A stretch of DNA of 64,000 nucleotides from an uncultured Bacteroides sp. (GCA_947646015.1 CANSEY010000021.1:1-64000); one strand, 5' to 3'. Counted from the stretch's first letter, positions 27,075 through 37,146 are shown. Numbers and translations are program-made. Notes: a model not told the origin generated them from the sequence alone.

Positions 27075-29144
27075 ATGCAATCTATGATTACAACTCAGTT
27101 ACTCTGTCCCCAGAGTATTGTCGTAGTGGGGGCTTCGAACAATACACATAAGCCGGGCGGCGCTATTCTGAAGAATCTGATTAACGGTGGTTATCAGGGA
27201 GAACTTCGGGCTGTCAATCCCAAAGAAACAGAAGTGCAGGGAGTGCCTTCCTTTGCCGATGCAAAGGAGCTACCCGATACAGATCTTGCTATTCTTGCTA
27301 TTCCTGCAGTTCTTTGTCCGGAGGTGGTGGAAACACTGGCCGCAGAGAAGCAGACGCGGGCTTTCATAATTCTTTCGGCCGGATTTGGAGAAGAAACGCA
27401 GGAAGGCGCTTTATTGGAAGAGCGCATTCTTGAAACTGTTAATAAATATGGAGCGTCATTAATTGGCCCGAATTGCATCGGATTAATGAATACCTGGCAT
27501 CACAGTGTGTTTACGCAACCCATTCCCAATCTGAATCCACATGGAGTAGATCTAATTTCCAGTTCCGGCGCTACTGCGGTGTTTATTCTTGAATCGGCAG
27601 TGACAAAAGGACTTCAGTTTAATTCTGTGTGGTCGGTGGGTAATGCTAAGCAAATAGGTGTAGAAGATGTATTACAATATATGGACGAAAATTTTGATGT
27701 CCGGAAAGACTCCAAGATCAAGTTGATTTATATAGAAAGCATCAAGAATCCGGATCGTCTGCTGTTCCATGCCTCTTCATTGATTCGTAAGGGTTGTAAA
27801 ATCGCGGCTATTAAAGCAGGGAGTTCGGAGAGCGGAAGTCGCGCTGCATCATCTCATACGGGAGCTATAGCCAGTTCTGATTCAGCTGTGGAAGCTTTGT
27901 TTCGTAAAGCCGGTATAGTGCGATGCTATTCGCGGGGTGAATTGACAACCGTCGGTTGTATTTTTACTTTGCCTGAGTTAAAAGGAAAGAATTTCGCTAT
28001 TGTCACTCATGCTGGTGGACCGGGGGTGATGCTGACTGATGCTCTTTCGAAAGGTGGACTCAATGTACCTAAACTGGAGGGTCCGGTCGCTGAAGAGTTG
28101 AAGAGCAAGCTTTTTTCCGGGGCTTCCGTAGGCAATCCGATTGATATTTTGGCAACCGGAACCCCCGAGCACTTAAGTATTGCCATTGATTATTGTGAAG
28201 AAAAGTTCGAAAATATAGATGCGATTCTCGCCATATTCGGCACACCGGGATTAGTGACTATGTTTGAGACTTATGAGGTATTGCATCAAAAGATGCTGAC
28301 TTGTAAAAAGCCACTTTTCCCGGTTCTTCCTTCTGTGCGTACGGCCGGTGAAGAGGTTGCCTTTTTTTTAGAGAAAGGTCATGTCAACTTTGCTGATGAA
28401 GTGATGTTGGGAACTGCTTTGTCACGTATCATAAATGCTCCAAAACCTGCTGTTCCGGAAATTGAACTTTTTGGTGTAGATGTACCCCGCATTCGTAGGA
28501 TTATTGATTCTATTCCGCAGAACGGCTATATCGAACCCCATTATGTTCAGGCGTTGCTTCATTCTGCCGGTATTCCGGTAGTCGAAGAATTTGTATCGGG
28601 TAATAAAGACGAAGTACTTGCTTTCGCGCGACGCTGTGGATTTCCGGTGGTGGCCAAGGTTGTGGGGCCGGTTCATAAATCGGATGTAGGAGGAGTGGTA
28701 CTCAATATTAAAGGTGAACAGCATTTGGCGTTTGAGTTTGACCGCATGATGCAGATACCTGAGGCACGTGCTATCATGGTACAGCCAATGCTGAAGGGAA
28801 CGGAGTTGTTTATCGGGGCTAAATATGAAGAAAAGTTCGGGCACGTGGTGCTCTGTGGACTGGGTGGCATCTTTGTGGAAGTTTTGAAAGATGTTTCGTC
28901 CGGTTTGGCTCCTTTATCTTATGAAGAGGCTTATTCGATGATTCATTCCCTCAGGGCCTATAAAATAATACAGGGAACTCGTGGGCAAAAAGGAGTAAAC
29001 GAGGATAAATTTGCAGAAATTATTGTACGCTTATCCACACTGCTTCGTTTTGCGACAGAAATCAAAGAAATGGATATAAATCCGTTGCTGGCAACAGAAA
29101 AGGAGGTTGTTGCCGTTGATGCCCGTATTCGCATAGAAAAATAA
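27075..29144 (+). CDS. ADP-forming acetyl/acyl-CoA synthetase, fused alpha and beta subunits
   Basis: The 689-residue protein is the single-chain form of the NDP-forming acyl-CoA synthetase. It has a CoA-binding Rossmann domain (IVVVGASNNTHKPGGAIL, 1-130) and a succinyl-CoA-ligase-like domain with the phosphorylated His261 in RAASSHTGAIASSDS. An ATP-grasp domain follows (about 470-689), with a second conserved His534 in VGPVHKSDVGGVV. It converts acyl-CoA, ADP and phosphate to acid, ATP and CoA, and so can conserve energy at the end of fermentation. Substrate range is unknown. The start matches the promoter position. Confidence 0.92.
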   Translation: MQSMITTQLLCPQSIVVVGASNNTHKPGGAILKNLINGGYQGELRAVNPKETEVQGVPSFADAKELPDTDLAILAIPAVLCPEVVETLAAEKQTRAFIILSAGFGEETQEGALLEERILETVNKYGASLIGPNCIGLMNTWHHSVFTQPIPNLNPHGVDLISSSGATAVFILESAVTKGLQFNSVWSVGNAKQIGVEDVLQYMDENFDVRKDSKIKLIYIESIKNPDRLLFHASSLIRKGCKIAAIKAGSSESGSRAASSHTGAIASSDSAVEALFRKAGIVRCYSRGELTTVGCIFTLPELKGKNFAIVTHAGGPGVMLTDALSKGGLNVPKLEGPVAEELKSKLFSGASVGNPIDILATGTPEHLSIAIDYCEEKFENIDAILAIFGTPGLVTMFETYEVLHQKMLTCKKPLFPVLPSVRTAGEEVAFFLEKGHVNFADEVMLGTALSRIINAPKPAVPEIELFGVDVPRIRRIIDSIPQNGYIEPHYVQALLHSAGIPVVEEFVSGNKDEVLAFARRCGFPVVAKVVGPVHKSDVGGVVLNIKGEQHLAFEFDRMMQIPEARAIMVQPMLKGTELFIGAKYEEKFGHVVLCGLGGIFVEVLKDVSSGLAPLSYEEAYSMIHSLRAYKIIQGTRGQKGVNEDKFAEIIVRLSTLLRFATEIKEMDINPLLATEKEVVAVDARIRIEK

Positions 29145-29243
29145 ACATTACTTTCGGAATAAAAAAGAAGGATATCAGATGCAGTATTACACTTACTTCT
29201 GCGTTTATTAAAATGAGATGGACTTTAAACGCGAATTCTATAT

Positions 29244-29732
29244 ATGAAAAAGAAAAACGAACAATGGCTACGATACAGTAATCGGGCGCTTTCAGGATTA
29301 CTTATGTTGTTTGGATTTGTGTCTTGTGACAATGGAGGTGGAGATATACCTGTAGAATATGGGATGCCTTCTGCTAAATATCGGGTGAAGGGCAAAGTGA
29401 TTGATGCGGATACGCAGGAACCTGTACCGGGTATAGAAGTGGTCACCGGAGCTGTGCATACGGGCGATGGCAAAGAATGGCTCAGTTATCCGGATACGTT
29501 GATCACTGATAAAGATGGAGCTTTTGCTACTGAAAGGACGGAGTTTCCATCTAAAAAATATCGTTTTATCGTTCGCGATGTGGATGGTGATGCCAATGGT
29601 ACTTATTCTAAGGATAGTGTCGAGGTAGAAGCCGGTGGATTTACAGGTGGCAGCCATTGGTACCGTGGAGAAACAAGTATTGATAAAACAATTGAAATCA
29701 AGAAGGAGACAGCAAAAGACAATGAAAAATAA
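29244..29732 (+). CDS. Putative lipoprotein paired with a radical SAM enzyme
   Basis: The 162-residue protein has a lipoprotein signal (lipobox FVSC, Cys28) followed by DNGGGDIPVEYGMPSAKY. A beta-sandwich of the carboxypeptidase-regulatory type follows, with YRVKGKVIDADTQEPVPGIE and TLITDKDGAFATERTEFPS. I recognise it as the putative lipoprotein of the rSAM/lipoprotein system (from memory, TIGR04134). Its last 11 bases overlap the radical SAM gene, so expression is coupled. It could be the substrate of that enzyme, but this is not known. The tail (about 125-162) has a GGFTGGSHWYRGE stretch. Confidence 0.85.
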   Translation: MKKKNEQWLRYSNRALSGLLMLFGFVSCDNGGGDIPVEYGMPSAKYRVKGKVIDADTQEPVPGIEVVTGAVHTGDGKEWLSYPDTLITDKDGAFATERTEFPSKKYRFIVRDVDGDANGTYSKDSVEVEAGGFTGGSHWYRGETSIDKTIEIKKETAKDNEK

Positions 29733-30807
29733 TTCTGGACGATTGTCACTTCGCAAACGCCTGGGGTTGGAAATAGCCTTAAAGATAAGAAATAACCTCA
29801 GGGAATTGCATCCGTTGCGTCAACTTTTCTGGGAATGTACATTACAGTGTAACTTGGCTTGTAAGCATTGTGGCAGTGATTGTCGGAAAATGTCGGAGCA
29901 GAAGGATATGCCTGCAGCGGATTTTCTTCAAGTCGTAGATTCGATTACGCCGCACGTCAATCCTAATGAGGTTAATATCATCATAACCGGAGGTGAACCG
30001 CTGATGCGGGATGATCTTGAAGAGGTGGGGATGGCTCTTTATCGCAAAGGTTATCCATGGGGGATTGTGTCCAATGGGTTGTATTTGACCCGCGAACGGC
30101 TCGATAGTCTGATGGCTGCCGGCCTGCATGCTGTTACGATCAGTCTGGATGGATTTGCGGAGGAACATAACTGGTTGCGTGGCAATCCGGATAGTTATGA
30201 AAAAGCGTTGGAAGCTATCAAGATGTTAGTGCATGAACCGGAACTGACATGGGATGTCGTGACTTGTGTCAATCGGAAAAACTACTCTTATCTGGAAGAG
30301 CTGAAAGCCTATCTGTACACTATAGGAGTACGTAATTGGCGTATTTTTACTATTTTTCCGGTAGGGCGTGCAGCCAATCATCCGGAATTCCAGCTAACAG
30401 ACGAGGAGTTTACCGGAGTCCTGGAATTCATTAAGAAGGTACGGAAAGAGGGGCGTGTCCACTTGAGTTATGGTTGTGAAGGTTTTCTCGGTAAATATGA
30501 AAGTGAAGTACGTGATCATTTTTATTCCTGTAATGCAGGTATCAGTGTAGCTTCTGTTCTGGCAGATGGTTCGATCTCGTCGTGTCCCAGTATTCGCAGT
30601 AATTTCCATCAGGGCAATATTTATGAAGATGATTTTATGGAAGTGTGGGAAAAACGTTTTCAGGTATTTCGTAATCGTGAGTGGGCCCGTAAGGGAGAGT
30701 GTGCTGATTGTAGCTTTTTCCGTTATTGTGAGGGCAATGGTATGCATTTGCACAATGACAATGGAGACCTCTTGTTTTGTCATCAGAAAAGGATTGTAGA
30801 ACTTTAA
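29722..30807 (+). CDS. Radical SAM/SPASM enzyme of the lipoprotein-associated family
   Basis: The 361-residue protein carries the radical SAM motif C43-x3-C47-x2-C50 in CNLACKHC, with an additional Cys39, then TGGEPLMRDDLEEVGMAL and a barrel of about 200 residues. The C-terminal region (about 270-361) has cysteines in CNAGISVA, SCPS, GECADCSFFRYCEG and LLFCHQ, a SPASM-type auxiliary cluster set. SPASM enzymes usually modify peptides or proteins. I chose the ATG at 29722, 11 bases inside the lipoprotein gene. It resembles the family I recall as TIGR04133; reaction and substrate are undescribed as far as I know. Confidence 0.9.
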   Translation: MKNNSGRLSLRKRLGLEIALKIRNNLRELHPLRQLFWECTLQCNLACKHCGSDCRKMSEQKDMPAADFLQVVDSITPHVNPNEVNIIITGGEPLMRDDLEEVGMALYRKGYPWGIVSNGLYLTRERLDSLMAAGLHAVTISLDGFAEEHNWLRGNPDSYEKALEAIKMLVHEPELTWDVVTCVNRKNYSYLEELKAYLYTIGVRNWRIFTIFPVGRAANHPEFQLTDEEFTGVLEFIKKVRKEGRVHLSYGCEGFLGKYESEVRDHFYSCNAGISVASVLADGSISSCPSIRSNFHQGNIYEDDFMEVWEKRFQVFRNREWARKGECADCSFFRYCEGNGMHLHNDNGDLLFCHQKRIVEL

Positions 30808-30874
30808 GAGACTATTTAGGACTATTTTTTCATAGATTGGGATAATTATTCTATTTTTCGGACTCCATTTGGCC

Positions 30875-30882
30875 TATATTTG
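30875..30882 (+). promoter_or_regulatory. Putative -7 element of the hybrid two-component gene
   Basis: TATATTTG matches TAnnTTTG, 26 bases before the start at 30909. The -33 element is not clear. Confidence 0.5.
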
Positions 30883-30908
30883 TAGAGTTGTAATCCTTTC
30901 ACTCCATC

Positions 30909-33900
30909 ATGAAGAATACATTCTGCGTTTTAGTCTGTTTTTTCATTACAATCTTTTGCCAGGCGCAATCGGTTGAAGAACATTATTATTTTAAGAACCT
31001 GAGTATCCGAAACGGTTTGTCACAGAATACGGTTAATGCGATTCTGCAGGATCGGAAGGGGTTCATGTGGCTTGGTACCAAAGATGGCTTGAACAGGTAT
31101 GATGGATTGTCTTTTCGTAAGTTTAAGCATGATGCTGCTAATCCACGTAGCATTGGAAACAGTTTTATCACTTCGCTTTACGAAGATTTCAATGGTAACA
31201 TTTGGGTCGGTACTGATGCAGGAGTATATATTTACTATCCTGAGAAGGAGGCTTTTGAGGAATTCGATTGCCAGAGCTTGGAGAAGACAAGGATAGAACG
31301 TTCTGTTTCAATGATTGCAGGGGATAAGCAAGGCAGGGTTTGGATAGCTGTGGAGGCTCAGGGAATGTTCTGTTACGATACTCGTCAAAAACTACTTCGC
31401 AATTATCCGTTAAGTGAGATTTCTTCCAATATCAAATGTTTTACTTTCGATAGCGGTGGAACTCTTTGGCTCGGATTTTATGGTGACGGTCTTTATTACT
31501 CCAAAGATAATCTGGCAACTGTGCATCCTTATGGATCGCCAGAAGATGGTAAAAGAGAATTTGAAGGAGGAGTAATCACCAAAATAGTTCAAGGAAACTA
31601 TAATTGTTTGTATATTGGTTCTGTGAAGGAAGGTGTGAGTGAGTTGAATCTGACTTCGGGGCAAGTGCGTAACCTGTTGGCTATCGATGAGAGTGGTGAA
31701 TCTATTTTTTGTCGTGATCTGCTGCCATATTCTGATAATGAATTGTGGATAGGGACTGAGTCCGGGATTTATATTTATAATTTGCGTACAGCGCAATTCA
31801 TTCATTTACGTGCTTCTCTTTATGACTCTTATTCTTTGTCAGACAATGCTATCTATGCTTTATATAAAGATCGTGAAGAAGGGCTCTGGATCGGTTCTTA
31901 TTTCGGAGGAGTGGATTATTATCCCAGACAATATACCTATTTTGCAAAATATTATCCTAAGAATATAGCAAATAGTCTGCATGGTAAGCGGGTACGTGAA
32001 TTCTGTCGGGCGGATGACGGTACTTTGTGGATAGGAACGGAAGACGGCGGATTAAATCACTTTAATCCGAAAACGAAAGAATTCCACTTTTTTGAGCCAA
32101 GTGCCGGATTTACTAATATCCATGGTTTGTGCATGGATGGCAGTCATTTGTGGGTGGGAACATTCTCTAAAGGACTTCGGGTGATTGATACACGGACGGG
32201 AGTGGTTCTGAGGACGTATACGGAAGGTCATACTCCACATTCGTTGAACGATAATAGCATTTTCTCTATTTGTCGGACTTCTGCCGGAGAAATTTATCTG
32301 GGTACACTGTTTGGTTTACTGCGTTACAACCGTACTCAGGATAATTTTGACCGCATTCCGGAGTTGAATGGTAAGTTTGTTTATGATATTAAAGAAGATT
32401 CTTATGGAAATCTTTGGTTGGCAACTTATGCCAATGGAGCTTATTGTTATGACGTAAGTGTACGAAGATGGAAAAACTATGTATTTGATGCCGAGGATGA
32501 AAAGAGTCTGCCATATGATAAAGTGCTGAGTGTTTTTGAGGACTCGTATCGCCAGATATGGCTAACTACACAAGGTGGGGGATTTTGCCTATTTCATCCT
32601 GATACGGAAACATTTACACGCTATGGGCTGAAAGATGGACTTCCCAATGATGTGGTTTACCAGATTGTGGAAGATGATGATCGTTTTTTGTGGCTTACTA
32701 CAAATAATGGGTTGGTCCGTTTTGATCCCAAAACCATGGAAATGAAAGTATTCTCTACTGCTAATGGCTTACCGACCAACCAGTTTAATTACCGTTCGGG
32801 ATTTAAAGATGAGGCCGGTAACATTTATTTGGGTAGTATTAACGGATTTGTAGCTTTTGATCCCCGAACTTTCGCTGAAAACAGGCAGGTGCCGGCAGTA
32901 GCTATTACTGATTTCTTGCTGTTTAATAAAGAGGTGCCGGTTGGAGAAACCGATTCACCCTTGAAGAGCAGTATTACGTTTTCTGACAAAGTGGTACTCA
33001 CTGCCGATCAAAATTCTTTTTCTTTTCGTATCGCTGCTCTAAGTTATCAGGCTCCAAGGATGAATAAACTGATGTATAAGCTTGAGGGCTTTGACGAAGG
33101 CTGGTTGACAATAGGAGAAAGCCCTTTGGTGACTTATTCCAATTTAGGCTATGGCGATTATGTGTTTAAAGTAAAGGCCTCTAATAGTGACGGAGTGTGG
33201 AATGAACAGGAGACTTCACTTCATCTTTCTATTCTTCCTCCATTCTACTTGTCCGGATGGGCATATTGTTTCTATGTATTATTTTTCATGGGGTGTCTGG
33301 TCTGTGTCATCTTCTACTTTAAAAGACGGAATTATCGGAAGCAACATCGTCAAATGGAAATGCTTGAACAAGAGAAAGAACGGGAAGTCTATCATGCTAA
33401 GATTGATTTCTTTACCAACGTTGCTCACGAAATACGAACTCCGCTGACCCTGATTAAAGGTCCTTTGGAAAATATTATCCTGAAAAAGGAAGTGGATTCG
33501 GAAACGAAAGAGGATTTGTATATCATGAAGCAGAATACGGAGCGTTTGTTGAATCTTACCAATCAGTTGTTGGATTTTCGAAAGACAGAAACACGGGGAT
33601 TCCGGTTGAACTTTACTGAATGTGACGTTGTTGCAGTGCTTCGTGAAACCTATCTCCGTTTTACTTCTTTGGCCAAGCAAAAAGGATTGGATTTTATATT
33701 AGAACTTCCACAGGAGTGCTTTATGGCGGATGTCAATCAGGAAGCTTTGACAAAAATAATCAGTAACTTGCTGAATAATGGAGTGAAATATGCCTCTACT
33801 TATCTCCGGATTTCTTTGGAAACAGACGAAAAAGTATTTCACATACGAACTTTTAATGATGGGGAGATGATTCCTGATACAATGAAAGAGGAAATTTTTA

Positions 33901-34898
33901 AACCTTTCGTACGGTTGGATAAAGAAGATGAAGTAACTACCGGAACAGGTATCGGGTTGGCCCTATCACGTTCTTTGGCAGAATTACATCAAGGTAGTCT
34001 GATGATGGAAAAGGGTGAAGAGGTGAATTGCTTTTGCTTGACCTTGCCGGTGAATCAAGATTCTACAATTACTCTCTCGGCTGAAAACGTATCACAGGTT
34101 GAGGAGAACTCTTGTGGATGGGAACAGGAAGAAACCGATACGAAAGAAAAGAAACCGATGATTCTAGTGGTAGAAGATAATCCGGATATGTTAGCTTTTA
34201 TCAGGAAGCAACTTACAACAGAGTATTCGGTTCTAACTGCTATGAATGGAATTGAAGCACTTGCTGTTTTAGATAATCATTATGTTAATCTGGTGGTGAG
34301 TGATGTAATGATGCCTCAGATGGATGGTTTTGAACTGTGTAAAACTATTAAGTCAGATTTGAGTTATAGTCATATTCCCGTTGTACTGCTAACTGCCAAG
34401 ACTAATATTCAATCGAAAATCGAAGGATTGGAACTGGGGGCTGATGCTTATATTGAAAAGCCTTTCTCTGTGGAATATCTGCTCGCAAATATTTCCAGCC
34501 TGATTCATAATCGTGAAAAGTTACGTCAGACTTTTGCGAAGTCACCCTTTGTGGCAGCCAATACGATGGCTTTGACCAAAGCCGATGAAGAGTTTATATG
34601 GAAGTTGAATGATATTATTCAGGCTAATCTGCATAATCCGGAGTTCAGCATGGAAGATATGGCAGATGCATTGAAGATGAGTCGATCCAGCTTCTATCGA
34701 AAAATTAAAGGTGTATTGGACTTAAGCCCGAATGAGTACCTCCGTTTGGAACGCTTAAAGCAAGCGGCACAATTGCTGAAAGAGGGCAAGAGTCGCGTCA
34801 ATGAAATTTGTTATACAGTGGGATTTAATTCGCCTTCTTATTTCTCTAAATGTTTCTTGAAACAATTCGGGGTACTTCCAAAGGACTTTATAGGGTAA
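30909..34898 (+). CDS. Hybrid two-component system sensor kinase/response regulator with AraC-type HTH
   Basis: The 1329-residue protein has a signal peptide and a periplasmic sensor of two 7-bladed propellers with many repeats of the GLWIGSYFGG/TLWIGTEDGG type (about 30-690). A Y_Y_Y domain (about 700-775) and one transmembrane helix (about 780-802) follow. The kinase has His840 in VAHEIRTPLTLIKGP and ATPase motifs TGTGIGLALSRSL, the receiver has Asp1132 in VVSDVMMPQMDGF, and the C-terminal AraC-type HTH holds MSRSSFYRKIKGVL and YFSKCFLKQFG. It senses a glycan or related ligand and controls nearby genes. The gene at 35051 directly downstream is the natural target. Confidence 0.95.
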   Translation: MKNTFCVLVCFFITIFCQAQSVEEHYYFKNLSIRNGLSQNTVNAILQDRKGFMWLGTKDGLNRYDGLSFRKFKHDAANPRSIGNSFITSLYEDFNGNIWVGTDAGVYIYYPEKEAFEEFDCQSLEKTRIERSVSMIAGDKQGRVWIAVEAQGMFCYDTRQKLLRNYPLSEISSNIKCFTFDSGGTLWLGFYGDGLYYSKDNLATVHPYGSPEDGKREFEGGVITKIVQGNYNCLYIGSVKEGVSELNLTSGQVRNLLAIDESGESIFCRDLLPYSDNELWIGTESGIYIYNLRTAQFIHLRASLYDSYSLSDNAIYALYKDREEGLWIGSYFGGVDYYPRQYTYFAKYYPKNIANSLHGKRVREFCRADDGTLWIGTEDGGLNHFNPKTKEFHFFEPSAGFTNIHGLCMDGSHLWVGTFSKGLRVIDTRTGVVLRTYTEGHTPHSLNDNSIFSICRTSAGEIYLGTLFGLLRYNRTQDNFDRIPELNGKFVYDIKEDSYGNLWLATYANGAYCYDVSVRRWKNYVFDAEDEKSLPYDKVLSVFEDSYRQIWLTTQGGGFCLFHPDTETFTRYGLKDGLPNDVVYQIVEDDDRFLWLTTNNGLVRFDPKTMEMKVFSTANGLPTNQFNYRSGFKDEAGNIYLGSINGFVAFDPRTFAENRQVPAVAITDFLLFNKEVPVGETDSPLKSSITFSDKVVLTADQNSFSFRIAALSYQAPRMNKLMYKLEGFDEGWLTIGESPLVTYSNLGYGDYVFKVKASNSDGVWNEQETSLHLSILPPFYLSGWAYCFYVLFFMGCLVCVIFYFKRRNYRKQHRQMEMLEQEKEREVYHAKIDFFTNVAHEIRTPLTLIKGPLENIILKKEVDSETKEDLYIMKQNTERLLNLTNQLLDFRKTETRGFRLNFTECDVVAVLRETYLRFTSLAKQKGLDFILELPQECFMADVNQEALTKIISNLLNNGVKYASTYLRISLETDEKVFHIRTFNDGEMIPDTMKEEIFKPFVRLDKEDEVTTGTGIGLALSRSLAELHQGSLMMEKGEEVNCFCLTLPVNQDSTITLSAENVSQVEENSCGWEQEETDTKEKKPMILVVEDNPDMLAFIRKQLTTEYSVLTAMNGIEALAVLDNHYVNLVVSDVMMPQMDGFELCKTIKSDLSYSHIPVVLLTAKTNIQSKIEGLELGADAYIEKPFSVEYLLANISSLIHNREKLRQTFAKSPFVAANTMALTKADEEFIWKLNDIIQANLHNPEFSMEDMADALKMSRSSFYRKIKGVLDLSPNEYLRLERLKQAAQLLKEGKSRVNEICYTVGFNSPSYFSKCFLKQFGVLPKDFIG

Positions 34899-34996
34899 TG
34901 CTAAAAAAAGGTCGGATATTGTTATGAATCTATGTGTTTAGGACATTTTTGTCATTAATTGGGTTATTTGTTTTATAAAAGAACTGCCGGTTAGGG

Positions 34997-35004
34997 TAAC
35001 TTTG
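34997..35004 (+). promoter_or_regulatory. Putative -7 element of the alpha-barrel protein gene
   Basis: TAACTTTG matches TAnnTTTG, 46 bases before the start at 35051. The nearest TTTG (34967) is at 26 bases, outside the normal spacing, as might be expected of a promoter that needs an activator. Confidence 0.45.
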
Positions 35005-35050
35005 TCATCATCATTCGACAAATAGAAATTACTAAAATGAAAAGACCCTT

Positions 35051-37084
35051 ATGAAAATGATTTTAAAGACAATGGTGTGTCTGGCAGTAGCTTTTTCCGG
35101 AACTGCAGGGGCAGCTAATTATTCTCCGGAAAAGTCACAAGCTTCTTTGGCACTTAAAGTCCCGGGGAATCCGGCTGTGGAATATCCGCTTACTCTCAGT
35201 AAACTATCGGATAGTTATTTCGATTATGAGTGGAAAGCAAAAGAGAAAATACCGGTAACTATCTTTCAGCAGATATCAACTGTGGATGATAAACAGCAGG
35301 TAACGGTGGTTCTGACGGCTATGGAAGATGTGTACTTCAATTTTGAAGAGCGAATCAGAACGGATTTTCGTCATGATGATTGCCAGTTTTATTTGCCAGG
35401 TTTCTGGTATCGTCGTAATTTACGTTCACCTAAAGAGGCTCCATCGTTTCATACTTCCGATAGCTGGGTAGTGCGTGAAGATAGATTGAGCACGCCTTTG
35501 ACCGGTATTTTTGATGAAAAACAAAAGAAATACATGACTGTGGTCCGCCGGGCAGAATATATTCAGGACGCTTTGAGTACTCATAAGGAAGGTGAGGTGA
35601 TTCTTTCGGGAACTACTTCACTCGGTTTCACCGGATTTGAAAATCTGGATGGAACGGCTGCTTTGGCATTTGGTTTTCCGTATAAAGAGGCTCCAAAAAC
35701 CTATATTCGTAAACTTACACTTGCACCTTCAGTCACTGCTTTCCAACTATTAAAGAAAGGAGAGAGTATTTCACTAACTTGGGAAATTCATGAAGGAAAA
35801 GGGGAGGATTTTGCCGAGTTTGTAAGTCATACTTGGGAATATTGCTATGATACTTTTCAACCGAAACCTGTGGAAACGGATTATACTCCTGATTATACTA
35901 AAGAGATTCTTAGCCATTTTTTTATTGAGAGTTTTGTAGGTGATCGTCCTCTGAACTATAATTCAGGGGTACATATGCGTACTGATGATTGCCAAAATAC
36001 AGGTTCGGCAGAGGTTGGTTTTGTGGGACGAGTTTTGCTGAACGCATTTAATGCCTGGGAATATGGCTGGAAGAATAATCGGGCTGATTTAAAAGAGAAT
36101 GCAGCGAAAGTCTTTGATACTTATTTGGTGAATGGGTTTTCTCCTGCAGGTTTTTTCAAAGAGTTCGTTGACTACCGTACCGGTTATGAGGAGACGGTAT
36201 TTAGCATTCGGCGTCAGTCCGAAGGTATTTATGCTATATTTCATTATCTGGATTTTGAGAAAAGAAACGGACGTAAACATCCTGAGTGGGAAGCGAAGGT
36301 ACGTAAAATGCTTGATGTATTCCTGCAGTTGCAAAATCCGGAAGGAAGTTTTCCCCGTAAATTTAAGGATGATCTTTCTATTGTAGATAAGAGTGGCGGA
36401 AGTACACCATCGGCTACTCTGCCTTTAGTGATGGGGTATAAATATTTCAAGGATAAACGTTATCTGGAAAGTGCTAAACGGACCGCCGAATATCTGGAGA
36501 AAGAATTAATCTCTAAATCGGATTATTTTTCGTCTACTCTTGATGCAAACTGTGAGGATAAAGAGGCCTCTTTATATGCGGCTACAGCTACTTATTATTT
36601 AGCTTTGGTAAGTCAGGGCAAAGAACGTGAACACTATACGGGATTGACAAAAAAAGCAGCTTATTTTGCTTTGTCATGGTATTATTTGTGGGATGTACCT
36701 TTTGCACCCGGACAGATGTTGGGAGATATTGGGCTCAAGACGCGCGGATGGGGCAATGTATCTGTGGAAAACAATCACATCGATGTGTTTATCTTTGAAT
36801 TTGCTTCTATACTAAATTGGCTTTCCAAAGAGTATAGCGAACCTCGTTTCTCACAGTTTGCCGAAGTAATCAGTACTTCAATGCGTCAGTTACTCCCTTA
36901 TGAAGGGCATCTGTGTGGAGTGGCTAAGTGCGGATATTATCCTGAGGTAGTGCAACATACCAATTGGGATTATGGCAAAAACGGGAAAGGATATTATAAT
37001 GATATATTTGCTCCGGGTTGGACAGTAGCTTCTTTATGGGAACTATTTTCACCGGGACGTGCAGAACAGTTTTTTCGGAAATAA
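35051..37084 (+). CDS. Secreted protein with beta-rich N-terminus and alpha-barrel C-terminus, possible glycoside hydrolase
   Basis: The 677-residue protein has a signal peptide (about residues 1-22) and a beta-rich half (to about 260). A helical half (about 290-665) follows with the spaced aromatic and acidic residues of an (alpha/alpha)6 barrel, for example VFSIRRQSEGIYAIFHYLDF, FLQLQNPEGSFPRKFKDDL and FAPGWTVASLWELF. This looks like a six-hairpin glycosidase or lyase. I could not assign a family, and the catalytic residues are not certain. It stands alone after the hybrid two-component gene, so it may be that system's single target. Confidence 0.7.
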   Translation: MKMILKTMVCLAVAFSGTAGAANYSPEKSQASLALKVPGNPAVEYPLTLSKLSDSYFDYEWKAKEKIPVTIFQQISTVDDKQQVTVVLTAMEDVYFNFEERIRTDFRHDDCQFYLPGFWYRRNLRSPKEAPSFHTSDSWVVREDRLSTPLTGIFDEKQKKYMTVVRRAEYIQDALSTHKEGEVILSGTTSLGFTGFENLDGTAALAFGFPYKEAPKTYIRKLTLAPSVTAFQLLKKGESISLTWEIHEGKGEDFAEFVSHTWEYCYDTFQPKPVETDYTPDYTKEILSHFFIESFVGDRPLNYNSGVHMRTDDCQNTGSAEVGFVGRVLLNAFNAWEYGWKNNRADLKENAAKVFDTYLVNGFSPAGFFKEFVDYRTGYEETVFSIRRQSEGIYAIFHYLDFEKRNGRKHPEWEAKVRKMLDVFLQLQNPEGSFPRKFKDDLSIVDKSGGSTPSATLPLVMGYKYFKDKRYLESAKRTAEYLEKELISKSDYFSSTLDANCEDKEASLYAATATYYLALVSQGKEREHYTGLTKKAAYFALSWYYLWDVPFAPGQMLGDIGLKTRGWGNVSVENNHIDVFIFEFASILNWLSKEYSEPRFSQFAEVISTSMRQLLPYEGHLCGVAKCGYYPEVVQHTNWDYGKNGKGYYNDIFAPGWTVASLWELFSPGRAEQFFRK

Positions 37085-37110
37085 AGAGTAATAAGTGAAA
37101 CGATCAGAGG

Positions 37111-37146
37111 CCGGTAACGTTCTATTAGGAATATTACCGGTCTTCT
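37111..37146. terminator. Hairpin between convergent genes
   Basis: CCGGTAA (37111-37117) pairs with TTACCGG (37134-37140), followed by TCTTCT. It sits 27 bases after the alpha-barrel gene and faces the end of the propeller gene; it may serve either strand. Confidence 0.4.
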
